Source of the DNA: Candidatus Yanofskyibacteriota bacterium
GTDB lineage: Bacteria > Patescibacteriota > Minisyncoccia > Minisyncoccales > UBA10102
DNA length: 32,133 nucleotides
Assembly: GCA_030688685.1 (NCBI GenBank)
Contig: JAUYJF010000048.1
Coordinates: 1 to 32,133 of the forward strand
Direction of reading: 5' to 3'
Below are positions 22,565-30,670 of this stretch, in pieces. The translations under genes and the position numbers were made by a program. Numbering within the stretch: position 1 is the stretch's first letter; every line of letters begins with the position of its first letter. The notes under the pieces were generated by a model. That model made no database searches. It had not been told where the DNA came from and saw only the letters and a program-made list of their open reading frames with translations.

Positions 22565-23395
22565 CTATTTTCTCTCAAAGGTTCTCAGAGAGAAAAGATT
22601 ACGCATCAAACACGCGACCGTCAGGGGTCCCACTCCCCCCGGAACAGGAGTAACCCATGCCGCCTTTTTTGAGACGCTTTCAAAATCCACATCTCCCGCG
22701 CTTTTTCCCTCTTCCACGGACGTACCAGCGTCAATAACAACAGCTCCCCTTTTCACCATGTCGCCTGTGATAAGTTTCGCCTTCCCGACGCCAGAGATAA
22801 TAACATCAGCGTCCCTCGCTGCTTTTCTAAGATCCAAAGTGTGCTTGTGAGCGACCGTCACGGTTGCCCCCTGCCGCGTCAGCCAGAAAGAAAGGGGCAG
22901 GCCAACCAAACGACCGGCTCCCACCACAAGAACAGGTGTTCCTTTGAGCTGGATTTTTGTTTGAATCAGAAGCTCAGATACGGCGGCCACCGTGGGGGGG
23001 AGAATAGGAGATGTTCCAAGAGCAAATTTTCCAAACGCCAGAGAAGAAAGCACATCCACGTCTTTTTCAAGGGGAATGCAGTCCAGAATCCGCTGCGTAT
23101 GCAAATCCTTGGGAAGAGGCAATTGAACAAGAACCCCCGCGTACTGAGAATCCAGGCCTACCTCTCTTACGCGAGACTCCAGCTCAGTTTGCGAAACGTC
23201 CTCTGGAAACCGAAATACCCGAAATGGGGTACTGAGACGCTCGGCAATCTTTTCTTTTTCCCTGACATAGGAAAGGGAAGTTCTGTGTTCTCCAACAAGA
23301 ACGACCGCAAGCCCGCCCAATGAATCCTGAGCCTCTTTGGAGAGAGACCTGAGAATGCGCTCTGCCAGTTCTGTTCCAGAAAGAATAGCTGCCAT
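22565..23395 (-). CDS. folD: Bifunctional methylene-THF dehydrogenase/methenyl-THF cyclohydrolase
   Basis: FolD interconverts 5,10-methylene- and 10-formyl-tetrahydrofolate. The 276-residue protein has the substrate motif SYVREKEK with the catalytic lysine, VQLPLPKDLH, the cofactor motif VVGAGRLVGLPLSFWL and the C-terminal VTPVPGGVGPLTVA. In the usual dinucleotide motif the text reads GRSxxVGxP; here it is GAGRLVGLP, a small variation. It lies three bases after glyA, whose product supplies its substrate. Confidence 0.95.
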   Translation of the reverse strand: MAAILSGTELAERILRSLSKEAQDSLGGLAVVLVGEHRTSLSYVREKEKIAERLSTPFRVFRFPEDVSQTELESRVREVGLDSQYAGVLVQLPLPKDLHTQRILDCIPLEKDVDVLSSLAFGKFALGTSPILPPTVAAVSELLIQTKIQLKGTPVLVVGAGRLVGLPLSFWLTRQGATVTVAHKHTLDLRKAARDADVIISGVGKAKLITGDMVKRGAVVIDAGTSVEEGKSAGDVDFESVSKKAAWVTPVPGGVGPLTVACLMRNLFSLRTFERK

Positions 23396-23398
23396 AGA

Positions 23399-24640
23399 TT
23401 AGTAAGGAAGGGGAAACTTTTTGCACATTGCCAACACCTCCCGGCGCAGACCCCTGAGCTTCTTTTTGTCCTTGCGGAATTCAATGGCGCCATTGATCCA
23501 TGAGGCGATCTGGCGCACTTCTTTTTCTTTCATGCCCCGAGTCGTGATCGCCGGAACTCCGATCCTCACTCCGCCTGGATCTATGGGGCCTCTCGTATCA
23601 TCTGGAATCATGTTCTTGTTCAGGGTCAGGCCGATTTCATCCAATACCGCTTCAGCTTCTTTTCCGCTTACGCCCTTTGAAGAGAACACATCCACCAGCA
23701 CCATGTGGTTCTCTGTCCCCCCGAACATGATCTGAAAACCATACGTTCGTAATTCCCGCTCTAAGACTTTCGCGTTCTTCAGGACTTGTTTGGCATATGC
23801 CCTGAACGCGGGCGACAAGGCCTCCTTGAACGCCACCGCCTTGGCGGCAATATTGTTCATATGGGGGCCTCCTTGAAATCCGGGGAAACAAGCCTTGTCT
23901 ATTGCCTGGGCAAACTCTTTCTTGCAGAGAATCATTCCTCCCCGGGGACCCCGCAAGGTTTTATGGGTCGTGGTCGTAACAATATCAAAATACGGAACAG
24001 GGTTGGGAAGGGCTTTGCCCGCGATAAGACCAGCGAGATGCGCCATATCAAACATGGATATTGCCCCAACCTTTTTTGCGATACCTGCAATCCTTTGATA
24101 GTCAATCTGCCTGGTATAGGAAGAAAAGCCAGCAAGAAGTATTTTTGGTTTTTCTTTCTTTGCCACGCGCTCAATTTCCTCGTAGTCCAGGAGGCCGTCT
24201 TTCTTTGTCTTATACCGGACAAATCTATACAGCTTGGCTGAAAGAGTAACAGGGTGGCCGTGCGTTAAGTGTCCCCCGTGGGAAAGATCCATTCCAAGAA
24301 CAGTATCCCCAGGCCGCAACACCGCGCTATACACGATCATGTTGGCGGGAGCTCCAGAAAGGGGCTGGACATTCGCGTGCTCAGCTCCAAACAGCTTTTT
24401 TGCCCGCTCAATCGCGAGACTTTCCACAGCGTCAGTAAACAATTGCCCGCCATAATACCTCTTTCCCGGATACCCCTCAGAGTATTTGTTCGTAAACACA
24501 GATCCCAAGGCCTCCAAGACTGCTCTTGATACATAGTTCTCGGAAGCTATGAGCTCCATGCCCTCCTGCTGACGCTTTTCCTCTTTTGCGATAAGGCTGG
24601 CGACTTTTGCGTCCGTTTTCTCAAGAAATGGTTTTTTCAT
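23399..24640 (-). CDS. glyA: Serine hydroxymethyltransferase
   Basis: GlyA converts serine and THF to glycine and methylene-THF with PLP. The 413-residue protein has the N-terminal ELIASENYVS, the EGYPGKRYYGG block, MAHLAGL, and the PLP lysine in TTTTHKTLRGPRGG. Length is normal for bacteria. It is followed at once by folD, forming a compact one-carbon module, and preceded by an MFS transporter 14 bases upstream. Confidence 0.97.
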   Translation of the reverse strand: MKKPFLEKTDAKVASLIAKEEKRQQEGMELIASENYVSRAVLEALGSVFTNKYSEGYPGKRYYGGQLFTDAVESLAIERAKKLFGAEHANVQPLSGAPANMIVYSAVLRPGDTVLGMDLSHGGHLTHGHPVTLSAKLYRFVRYKTKKDGLLDYEEIERVAKKEKPKILLAGFSSYTRQIDYQRIAGIAKKVGAISMFDMAHLAGLIAGKALPNPVPYFDIVTTTTHKTLRGPRGGMILCKKEFAQAIDKACFPGFQGGPHMNNIAAKAVAFKEALSPAFRAYAKQVLKNAKVLERELRTYGFQIMFGGTENHMVLVDVFSSKGVSGKEAEAVLDEIGLTLNKNMIPDDTRGPIDPGGVRIGVPAITTRGMKEKEVRQIASWINGAIEFRKDKKKLRGLRREVLAMCKKFPLPY

Positions 24641-24654
24641 GGGTAAGAGAGAGA

Positions 24655-25845
24655 TTACTTTTCCTGTGGCCTGCGCCGAACAAGGATTACACCCAAGGCG
24701 AGCACGGCTCCCACCAAGAATACGCTGTTGATCCCCAGATCCGGGAACAGAAAGAATACGAGGGCAAGAAGAACAAGGAATATGCCGCGCGCGCTGTTTA
24801 ATACCATTTCCACGCGCATAATGAATTCGTCAGCTTCTTCTCCCTTTTCCGCGGCCCGTTCGTAGAGAACCGTCTGAAAGGGAACGCTCAAGGCCCCCCG
24901 TGATATCCTGTATACCGTGTGCGCGAGAAGCGCGTCAAATGGGAGGCGAACAAAATATTTCAGGATCCAGGCTGCAGCGGTCCACATGGCTCCCACCCCC
25001 AGTAACCAGGAACGGTCTTGGGTGTCTGAAACTTTTCCCACATAGAGGAGAAACGCCATGGAAGCGGCGAGCGCCACAAAAGTAATCTGGCCCATCTGAG
25101 CGAAAGAAATACCCAAAAGAAAGAGGAAAAGGGGCCACATCATGTACTGGAGAAGGAGCTCTATTCCTTCTGACGCGAATCCGATATTTGTCAGCGCGTT
25201 CTTTTTACTCACGACCCTCTTCCAGGCGTCAGCGTAGGAATCAGTATACGTTTCCTTTGGCTCTTTGGAATACAGGAGAGGGATCGCGGCAGTGATAAAC
25301 ACAATAAGCACCACGGTAAACAATACAGGATATCCGAACAGGGCAAGGATCCATCCGCCTACGGCAGGAGACGCCACTACAGGAACAAACATGGCTACAT
25401 TCACTCTTCCTACCTCTCCTCCCCGTGAATCTTTTGAAGAAAGTCGGGTAAAGCTTACGTGGAACGCGGGCCAGAAAAGAGCCATCGCAATGCCGCTGAG
25501 GAGAGCCGCGAGCGGGATCAAAAAGAGCGAAACATCAAGAAAGATGAGAAGAACGTAGTAGGAGAGGGAGAAAAGAAAGCTCAGGAGAATCGCTTTTGTT
25601 ACTCCAATTCTCGCGAGCGCCTTTCCCGCGAATGGTATGAGCAGGGCAAGAGTGGTATACACAGACGCGAAATATAAAAACGTGGAAGGAAGAGAGTTTC
25701 CGAAATGAAGGTAAAGATATATGGGCTCAAAGATGAGCACGAGCCCAATGCCAAAGTTCCGAATGGCAACGGCAATATAAAGCTTGGTTACGTCCCGTTT
25801 TAGGAAGTAATCAATGGTCTGTATGGCAGGCAAAGAAAGAATCAT
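24655..25845 (-). CDS. Major facilitator superfamily transporter
   Basis: The 396-residue protein has about twelve TM helices in two halves with a central loop (SKEPKETYTDSYADAWKRVV), as in the MFS. The N-terminal half has PIYLYLHFGNSLPSTFLYFA before a transmembrane helix, and a short basic stretch (GKALARIGVTKA) at the A-like motif position. The substrate is not predictable. It overlaps the tsaC stop by four bases (ATGA) and is followed by glyA. Confidence 0.78.
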   Translation of the reverse strand: MILSLPAIQTIDYFLKRDVTKLYIAVAIRNFGIGLVLIFEPIYLYLHFGNSLPSTFLYFASVYTTLALLIPFAGKALARIGVTKAILLSFLFSLSYYVLLIFLDVSLFLIPLAALLSGIAMALFWPAFHVSFTRLSSKDSRGGEVGRVNVAMFVPVVASPAVGGWILALFGYPVLFTVVLIVFITAAIPLLYSKEPKETYTDSYADAWKRVVSKKNALTNIGFASEGIELLLQYMMWPLFLFLLGISFAQMGQITFVALAASMAFLLYVGKVSDTQDRSWLLGVGAMWTAAAWILKYFVRLPFDALLAHTVYRISRGALSVPFQTVLYERAAEKGEEADEFIMRVEMVLNSARGIFLVLLALVFFLFPDLGINSVFLVGAVLALGVILVRRRPQEK

Positions 25846-26417
25846 ACAATTTCAACGGCGCCCTTCCTGAGAATTTTCGGTTTGTCTCCTGTCAGATCCA
25901 CCACCGTAGAGGAAAGCGATGGAGGAAGTTCTCCCCCGTCAAATACCGCGTCCGGCTGATGCTCCTGGTTCTTGAATTGCCACACCGCTTCCCTGGCGCT
26001 GGAAGCTGAAGCCATGCCGGAAACATTCGCCGAGGTTCCCGTGACAGGCCCCCGCGCCACACCCAGCACAAGAGAAAGAAACGGAAAATCCGGGACGCGC
26101 AATCCAATGGTTTCTTTGCCCAGAACCTTGCTCTTCAGCACAACCGTAACTTTGCCGGGCCACACGCTTTCCAAAAACTTCCGCTGCTGCCGGGAAACCT
26201 CAGCAAGTTCTTCTGCTGCCGCAATATCTTGCACAAAAAGAGGAAGTTCCTTTTCCCGGGACCTTCCCTTGATCGCAAAGACCTGAGCCACTGCCCCCTC
26301 ATTGCTCGCGTCAGCAAGAAGCCCATAGACGGTATCTGTGGGAGCTACGAGGACCTTTCCCTGAGACAAAAGTTCCGCGGCTTTTTCCGCAGCCTGTTCC
26401 TGCCCCATCTTGTTCAT
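25842..26417 (-). CDS. L-threonylcarbamoyladenylate synthase (YrdC/Sua5 domain)
   Basis: This enzyme makes threonylcarbamoyl-AMP for the t6A37 modification of ANN-decoding tRNAs. The YrdC fold is marked by VLVAPTDTVYGLLADA, IKGRSREKELPLFV, the VTVVLK strand and GPVTGTSANVSG. The ATG at 26417 (191 residues) is chosen because a near-perfect GGAGGTGAT precedes it by eight bases. An in-frame ATG at 26432 could be used as a leaderless start from the -10 box just upstream. The C-terminal Sua5 extension is absent, so it is a TsaC-type single-domain protein. Confidence 0.93.
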   Translation of the reverse strand: MNKMGQEQAAEKAAELLSQGKVLVAPTDTVYGLLADASNEGAVAQVFAIKGRSREKELPLFVQDIAAAEELAEVSRQQRKFLESVWPGKVTVVLKSKVLGKETIGLRVPDFPFLSLVLGVARGPVTGTSANVSGMASASSAREAVWQFKNQEHQPDAVFDGGELPPSLSSTVVDLTGDKPKILRKGAVEIV

Positions 26418-26439
26418 ATCTATCACCTCCATGAAGGCC

Positions 26440-26445
26440 AGTATA
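26440..26445 (-). promoter_or_regulatory. -10 box upstream of the TsaC-like gene
   Basis: Extended -10 box TGGTATACT (hexamer 26445-26440). Seven bases separate it from an in-frame ATG (26432), and about 22 from the Shine-Dalgarno-preceded ATG at 26417. No convincing -35 box is seen. Confidence 0.6.
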
Positions 26446-26461
26446 CCATGGAAATGAAGCC

Positions 26462-26727
26462 AAAAGAAAACAGACCGAAGTTCGGTCTGTATAAGGGGAA
26501 GGATCTGTGGCAGCCTCCTCATCTGCTGAGGAGGCTGCCTATAAGGAGCCTGGCTGGCCAGCCAAGATCAGCCAGACCCGTGACCCAGAAAAAATCCCGC
26601 GCCGAGTGAAAGAAAAGTACTGGGGAATGACCCTGGGTAGGCAATCAGAGCCATTCCCCGCAAGGAGGAGAGTTCTGCACACACTCTCCTCGGTGGATGA
26701 CAGGCCCCCTCTAACCTGTCTTCCTGT
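26462..26727 (-). ncRNA. Candidate structured noncoding RNA of about 265 nt, family unknown
   Basis: No credible ORF fills this interval. Reading the minus strand, five hairpins follow one another before a terminator: GACAGG/CCTGTC (26720-26699); GAGGAGAGT/ACTCTCCTC (26691-26665); GGGGAATG/CATTCCCC (26659-26622); CTGGCTG/CAGCCAG (26575-26550); and a perfect 13-bp GGCAGCCTCCTCA/TGAGGAGGCTGCC (26539-26509). The sixth stem (26490-26470) ends in TTTTCTTTT. A TTGACA-16-TATAAC promoter faces it. I looked for the conserved cores of RNase P RNA, tmRNA and SRP RNA and did not find them. A 6S-like role cannot be excluded, but the string of separate stems is unlike 6S. Confidence 0.65.
26470..26490 (-). 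terminator. Terminator of the candidate ncRNA
   Basis: ACAGACCGAA and TTCGGTCTGT are perfect complements around one central base, followed on the minus strand by TTTTCTTTT. It lies upstream of the TsaC-like gene's own -10 box, so it closes a separate transcript. Confidence 0.85.
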
Positions 26728-26733
26728 AGGTGG

Positions 26734-26761
26734 GTTATAGCTGTTCTACAAAAATTGTCAA
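26734..26761 (-). promoter_or_regulatory. Promoter of the candidate ncRNA
   Basis: A perfect TTGACA (26761-26756), a 16-base spacer and TATAAC (26739-26734). The -35 box overlaps the stop codon of the GlmU-like gene. Predicted start is near 26727. Confidence 0.75.
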
Positions 26762-28038
26762 ATGTGTTCCCCCTTCTTCTTGACGATCTTCGTCTGCTCT
26801 GCATAGAGAAGGGAATGGCTTTCAAGATTTTCAGACACCACTGTCGCAGGGCCGATCATACAATGAGATCCGATGAGCACTCCCGGCATTATGGAACAGG
26901 ATACCCCTACGCGGGTATTGTCTCCCATGACTGTCCCAAATGAGGAAAGGCCGGTAGATTGTTTCTTCCCTTTTACGACAGAGGAGATCGCGCCCCGATC
27001 CAGCCTTTTGTTTCCGGTAATAATTCCCGCCCCCAACCTGCAATTCTTGCCGATGATTGAATTCCCCACATATCCTGAGTGGAAATGCGTTCCTTCTTGT
27101 ACAATGGAGTTCTTGATCTCGCAAAAAGCTCCGGTTCGCACTTCTTTCTCAAGATTTACAGGGCCGCGGAGCACATTATGAGAACCAATCTCGCAATCCT
27201 CCCCAATGTACGCGGGCCCTTCAATAACCGTGTATTCCCCAATCTTCACGTTCTCTCCAACATATACATCCTTGCCAACAACAGCAGTGGAAGCAATCTT
27301 GGCGGTAGCAGCTTTTTCCGGAGTGAAACTTCTGGATTTGAAAAGCGCATCCATGAGCGCGAACGCGTCCCACGGATATTTCAGCGAGGAAAGCTGTTCT
27401 TTCACGATAAGCTGTGTCTTTTTCTTTTGGATCAACAGGTTCAGGGCGTCGATGATATCCGTCGCGTGATGGAAAGGAAGCTGCTCATATGCTGAAAAAA
27501 AGTCTTCGGGCAGAAGCTCAATTCCGGCCCGCCTGATTTTTGAGGGCTCTTTTCCCGGCTCTGGCTTTTCAATGATAGAAAGAACTTTATCTCCCTCCAT
27601 TTGGAAAATGCCAAAGTCCTGGAGGTTTTCCGCGCGAGTACCGCAGAGCACCACTTCCGCTCCCTCCCGCTGTTTTTCCAGTATTTCTTTGGCAATCTCT
27701 CCTGCCTCAATTTTGTTTGGCCAAACGAGAAAGAACGGCCCTTGAATGAAATCTTTTGCCTGCCAAAGAGCATCCCCTGTTCCCAAAGCTTCTTGCTGAA
27801 ATACAAATTTCACGTCTGCTTTCAATTCTTGGAAACTCGTAAGGACGGGGATCGTGGAGTTCTTCTTGCATACCACAATAATCTCCTCTATGCCTTGGTC
27901 CACTAATCCCTTTGCGGTCCAATAGAGAATAGGCCGCCCAAAAAGGGAAAGCTCAGTCTTATGCGATCCATTGTTTAACGGCCAGAACCGTGAAGAATCT
28001 CCTGCGGCTATGAAAACTGCCTGAATTGCATTCATCAT
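26758..28038 (-). CDS. GlmU-like bifunctional sugar-1-phosphate nucleotidylyltransferase/acyltransferase
   Basis: The 426-residue protein has an N-terminal nucleotidylyltransferase domain (FIAAGDSSRFWPL, later lysine in HKTELSLFG) and, from about 245, a left-handed beta-helix of hexapeptide repeats (VGKDVYVGENVKIGEYTVIEG and on). Such proteins activate sugar phosphates and may acetylate them, as GlmU does in UDP-GlcNAc synthesis. The pyrophosphorylase motif is degenerate compared with the usual LAAGxGTRM, so the nucleotide and sugar are uncertain. Two adjacent ATGs overlap the yvcK stop; the first is listed. Confidence 0.85.
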   Translation of the reverse strand: MMNAIQAVFIAAGDSSRFWPLNNGSHKTELSLFGRPILYWTAKGLVDQGIEEIIVVCKKNSTIPVLTSFQELKADVKFVFQQEALGTGDALWQAKDFIQGPFFLVWPNKIEAGEIAKEILEKQREGAEVVLCGTRAENLQDFGIFQMEGDKVLSIIEKPEPGKEPSKIRRAGIELLPEDFFSAYEQLPFHHATDIIDALNLLIQKKKTQLIVKEQLSSLKYPWDAFALMDALFKSRSFTPEKAATAKIASTAVVGKDVYVGENVKIGEYTVIEGPAYIGEDCEIGSHNVLRGPVNLEKEVRTGAFCEIKNSIVQEGTHFHSGYVGNSIIGKNCRLGAGIITGNKRLDRGAISSVVKGKKQSTGLSSFGTVMGDNTRVGVSCSIMPGVLIGSHCMIGPATVVSENLESHSLLYAEQTKIVKKKGEHI

Positions 28039-28982
28039 AAAGAAAGGATGGCTTCTGCGAGAAGGTCAGAATCGTGCCGAATAAATCCGCGCTTTCGGAG
28101 CAGAGGTTTTTGCACAACCCGTATCTTCCTTTTTCTCAATGCCGCAGGGTCGTAGATAATCACTTCTGAGCGTTTTTCCTCATACTTCTGAATACGGGAT
28201 AGAGACGGCTTTTTTCCGTTCACCAACACGTAGTCCAGCGAATCCTTTCCCGCATACGCTTCTATCGTATCTACAAAATCATGTACTTGAAATCCGTTTG
28301 TCTCCCCATATTTTGTCATGAGGTTGCATACGTATACTTTTTTTGCGCGACTTTTCTGAAATGCTTGTTTCATCCCTGCGGGAAGAAAATTCGGCAAGAT
28401 GCTTGAAAAGATATCTCCTGGAGCAATCACGATGAGATTTGCTTTGGCAAGGGCTTTGAGGGCCTCGGGGTTTGCTTTGCACTTTGGCTTCAGCCACACC
28501 TTTTCAATTCTCAGTTCTCCGTTATGCGTTGGCACATCTATGTTCGCTTCCCCCTCAATAACATCCCCGTTCTCCAGCTGAGCGTACAGCTGCACATCCT
28601 GAAGAGTGGAAGGAAGGACCTCCCCTCGCAAGCGAAGGATCTTTGCTGTTTCCTTGAGCGCTTTCTGGAAACTTCCCAATTGATTCGTGAGAGCTGTAAG
28701 AAACAAGTTTCCAAAGTTATGTCCGCTCAGCCCGTTCCCGTTTGAAAACCGGTAGTTGAATAAGTCAGCCAGAGATTTCTCAGCTCCAGACAGAGCTACC
28801 AGAGCGGGGCGCACAGATCCTGGCGGCAGAATGCCAAACTCTTCCCTCAGGATCCTTGTGGATCCCCCGTTGTCTGCCATAGCCACAATAGCAGAAAGCT
28901 CCACGGGATAGTTTTTCAGGCCTGAGAGTACCGTAAAAGTCCCTGTGCCTCCTCCAATAACCGCGATGCTCTTGCGCTTCAT
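28035..28982 (-). CDS. yvcK: YvcK/GNGM-family protein (CofD-like fold)
   Basis: The 315-residue protein begins IAVIGGGTGTFTVLSGLK, then VAMADNGGSTRILREEFG and LFNYRFSNGNGLSGHNFGN, all conserved in YvcK/YbhK proteins. In Bacillus, YvcK binds UDP-sugars and is required for growth on gluconeogenic carbon sources and for cell shape. Immediate cotranscription with a GlmU-like gene fits a UDP-GlcNAc/cell-wall link, though this is inference. It follows the citryl-CoA-lyase-like gene by 25 bases. Confidence 0.93.
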   Translation of the reverse strand: MKRKSIAVIGGGTGTFTVLSGLKNYPVELSAIVAMADNGGSTRILREEFGILPPGSVRPALVALSGAEKSLADLFNYRFSNGNGLSGHNFGNLFLTALTNQLGSFQKALKETAKILRLRGEVLPSTLQDVQLYAQLENGDVIEGEANIDVPTHNGELRIEKVWLKPKCKANPEALKALAKANLIVIAPGDIFSSILPNFLPAGMKQAFQKSRAKKVYVCNLMTKYGETNGFQVHDFVDTIEAYAGKDSLDYVLVNGKKPSLSRIQKYEEKRSEVIIYDPAALRKRKIRVVQKPLLRKRGFIRHDSDLLAEAILSL

Positions 28983-29007
28983 TGCTCTTACATTGCCCTA
29001 AAAATGG

Positions 29008-29706
29008 TCATTTTGCAATGTCTCCTTCCTCAAGCCGATAGTAGGAGTTTCCTTGCTCCATCTCTTCCAGCACGTGAGCAGCGGCTCCCGCGAGACGGGG
29101 AATCAGGAACATTGCCTTACCAAAACGCCAATCTAGTTTCAGCTCCAGCATGGCAGCTGCCATTGCCCCGTCTATATTGAGGGGCAGTTTCTTTCCTTTC
29201 CTCTGGGCGAGCTCTGTCTCAACTTCGTACGCAAGATCAAAGTATTTGCAGGAAAATCCAAGTTCTTTCGCTTTTTGACAGATAACAGCAGCTCGCGGAT
29301 CTTCATCTTTATATACCTTGTGCCCAAAGCCGGGAATAATCTTGTTTTCTTCCACGATTTCTTTCGCGCTCTTCCCTAACTGAAGAAGGCGCGCGCATTG
29401 TTCCGCGGCCCCTCCATGGTTTTCCCCAATAGACAAAGCACCCGCGGCCAAGGCAACATGCATTGGGTTTCCCGTGGAAGCTGAAACACGAGGCACAAAC
29501 ACAGAGGGAGATTCAACCCCATTCTCTGTCGCGGCGATAAGGACGGCCTCCAGAAGCTTTGCCTCATTTTCTTGGGGAAGATCTCCGCGCCAGAGCAAAA
29601 AGAGAACTTCCGCGAATGAGTGCTTGCGCATGAGATCCAGAATATCGTGGCCGCGAACCAGGTGTTTTCCGTCTTCCGTTTTGCTTATAGAGGTTTTAAA
29701 TTTCAT
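29008..29706 (-). CDS. Citryl-CoA-lyase-like protein (citrate synthase fold)
   Basis: The ATG at 29706 gives 232 residues; the track start at 29763 adds sequence from the upstream gene. Marks of the citrate-synthase/citryl-CoA-lyase fold are SIGENHGGAAEQ, IIPGFGHKVYKDEDPR and LPLNIDGAMAAAML. It is far shorter than true citrate synthase (about 370-430 residues) but matches the size of citryl-CoA lyase and the C-terminal domain of ATP-citrate lyase. It starts in an ATGA overlap with a SucD-like gene. It probably cleaves, or makes, citryl-CoA or a related hydroxyacyl-CoA; direction and substrate are unproved. Confidence 0.85.
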   Translation of the reverse strand: MKFKTSISKTEDGKHLVRGHDILDLMRKHSFAEVLFLLWRGDLPQENEAKLLEAVLIAATENGVESPSVFVPRVSASTGNPMHVALAAGALSIGENHGGAAEQCARLLQLGKSAKEIVEENKIIPGFGHKVYKDEDPRAAVICQKAKELGFSCKYFDLAYEVETELAQRKGKKLPLNIDGAMAAAMLELKLDWRFGKAMFLIPRLAGAAAHVLEEMEQGNSYYRLEEGDIAK

Positions 29707-30608
29707 AGGGAAACATGCTCTTTTATGAGTGCTGGGATCTGATCCGCGGTGTCTGCGATCCACGCGCCAGCATCCTTGAGCGTCCGTATTTTTGAGGAAG
29801 CAGATCCCCTGCCTTTCTGCACAATCGCTCCCGCGTGCCCGAGCACAGTCTCCTGAGGAAGGGTTTCAGAAAACCTGCCCGCGATAACGGCAAACACCGG
29901 TTTTGTTATCTTCTTCTCCTGTATTGCGCCAGCTAACTGCTCTTCATACGTTCCTCCCACCTCTCCGAAGATCACGATTGCTTTTGTATCAGCGTCTTGT
30001 TCAAAGAGAAGGGCGATATCAACAAAGTCAGACCCAGCGAGAATGTCTCCTCCAATTCCCACAGCCGTACTCTGTCCCAATCCATTGTCTGTGAGAATGC
30101 GGGAAAGTTCAGCCGTCATGCCTCCTGACTTTGAAATAACCCCAACAGGTCCTTCAGAGAATACGCGCTTTGCCAGATCTCCTGACCCTATACTCCCTAT
30201 TTTCCCCTTTCCCGGGGAAAGGATCCCCACGGAGGAAGGACCTACCAGCCGCGTTCCTGTCATCTGAGCAAAGCGTATCATACGCGAGACAAAAGCGACA
30301 GGGATCTTTTCCGTAAACACATCCACGAGCGGAATGTTGTTCCCCATTGCCTCTAAAGCAGCGTCCGCGGCAAACGCGGAGGGAACGGTAATAAGAGTAG
30401 CGTTAATTTCAGGAAACGCTTCTTTTGCTTCCTTCACAGAGTTAAATACCGGCACCCCTTCTTCTGTAGCCATTCCTCCCTTGCCCGGGGTTACTCCCGC
30501 AACAACGCGAGTACCGTACGCGGCCATATCCTTTGCCGCCCGTGCCCCTTCTTTGCCGGTAATGCCTTGCACCAAGGCAACCGTGTTTTTATCAACGAGA
30601 ATTGCCAT
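29703..30608 (-). CDS. SucD-like CoA-ligase alpha subunit (citryl-CoA synthetase type likely)
   Basis: The 301-residue protein has the CoA-binding Rossmann start VQGITGKEGARAAKDM, then ISKSGGMTAELSRIL, GIGGDILAGSDFVD, and the active-site phosphohistidine in VLGHAGAIV. These match succinyl-CoA synthetase alpha and the matching part of ATP-citrate lyase. Pairing with a citryl-CoA-lyase-like gene points to citryl-CoA chemistry. The ATP-grasp beta subunit is not in the window, so it must be elsewhere or the complex is incomplete. Confidence 0.92.
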   Translation of the reverse strand: MAILVDKNTVALVQGITGKEGARAAKDMAAYGTRVVAGVTPGKGGMATEEGVPVFNSVKEAKEAFPEINATLITVPSAFAADAALEAMGNNIPLVDVFTEKIPVAFVSRMIRFAQMTGTRLVGPSSVGILSPGKGKIGSIGSGDLAKRVFSEGPVGVISKSGGMTAELSRILTDNGLGQSTAVGIGGDILAGSDFVDIALLFEQDADTKAIVIFGEVGGTYEEQLAGAIQEKKITKPVFAVIAGRFSETLPQETVLGHAGAIVQKGRGSASSKIRTLKDAGAWIADTADQIPALIKEHVSL

Positions 30609-30670
30609 AAGCGTATAGCCACTCTATATCACAAACCCCTCTTCCCGTCATCCATCTCAGAGCATAGTTC

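Noticed and set aside
26462-26740. RNase P RNA, tmRNA or SRP RNA as identity of the hairpin-rich interval
   Set aside because: On the minus strand there is no GAGGAAAGTCC-type RNase P core, no tRNA-like tmRNA ends and no SRP GGTCAGG/AGCAGCC core. On the plus strand a few short strings look vaguely RNase P-like, but the conserved cores and a terminator are absent.
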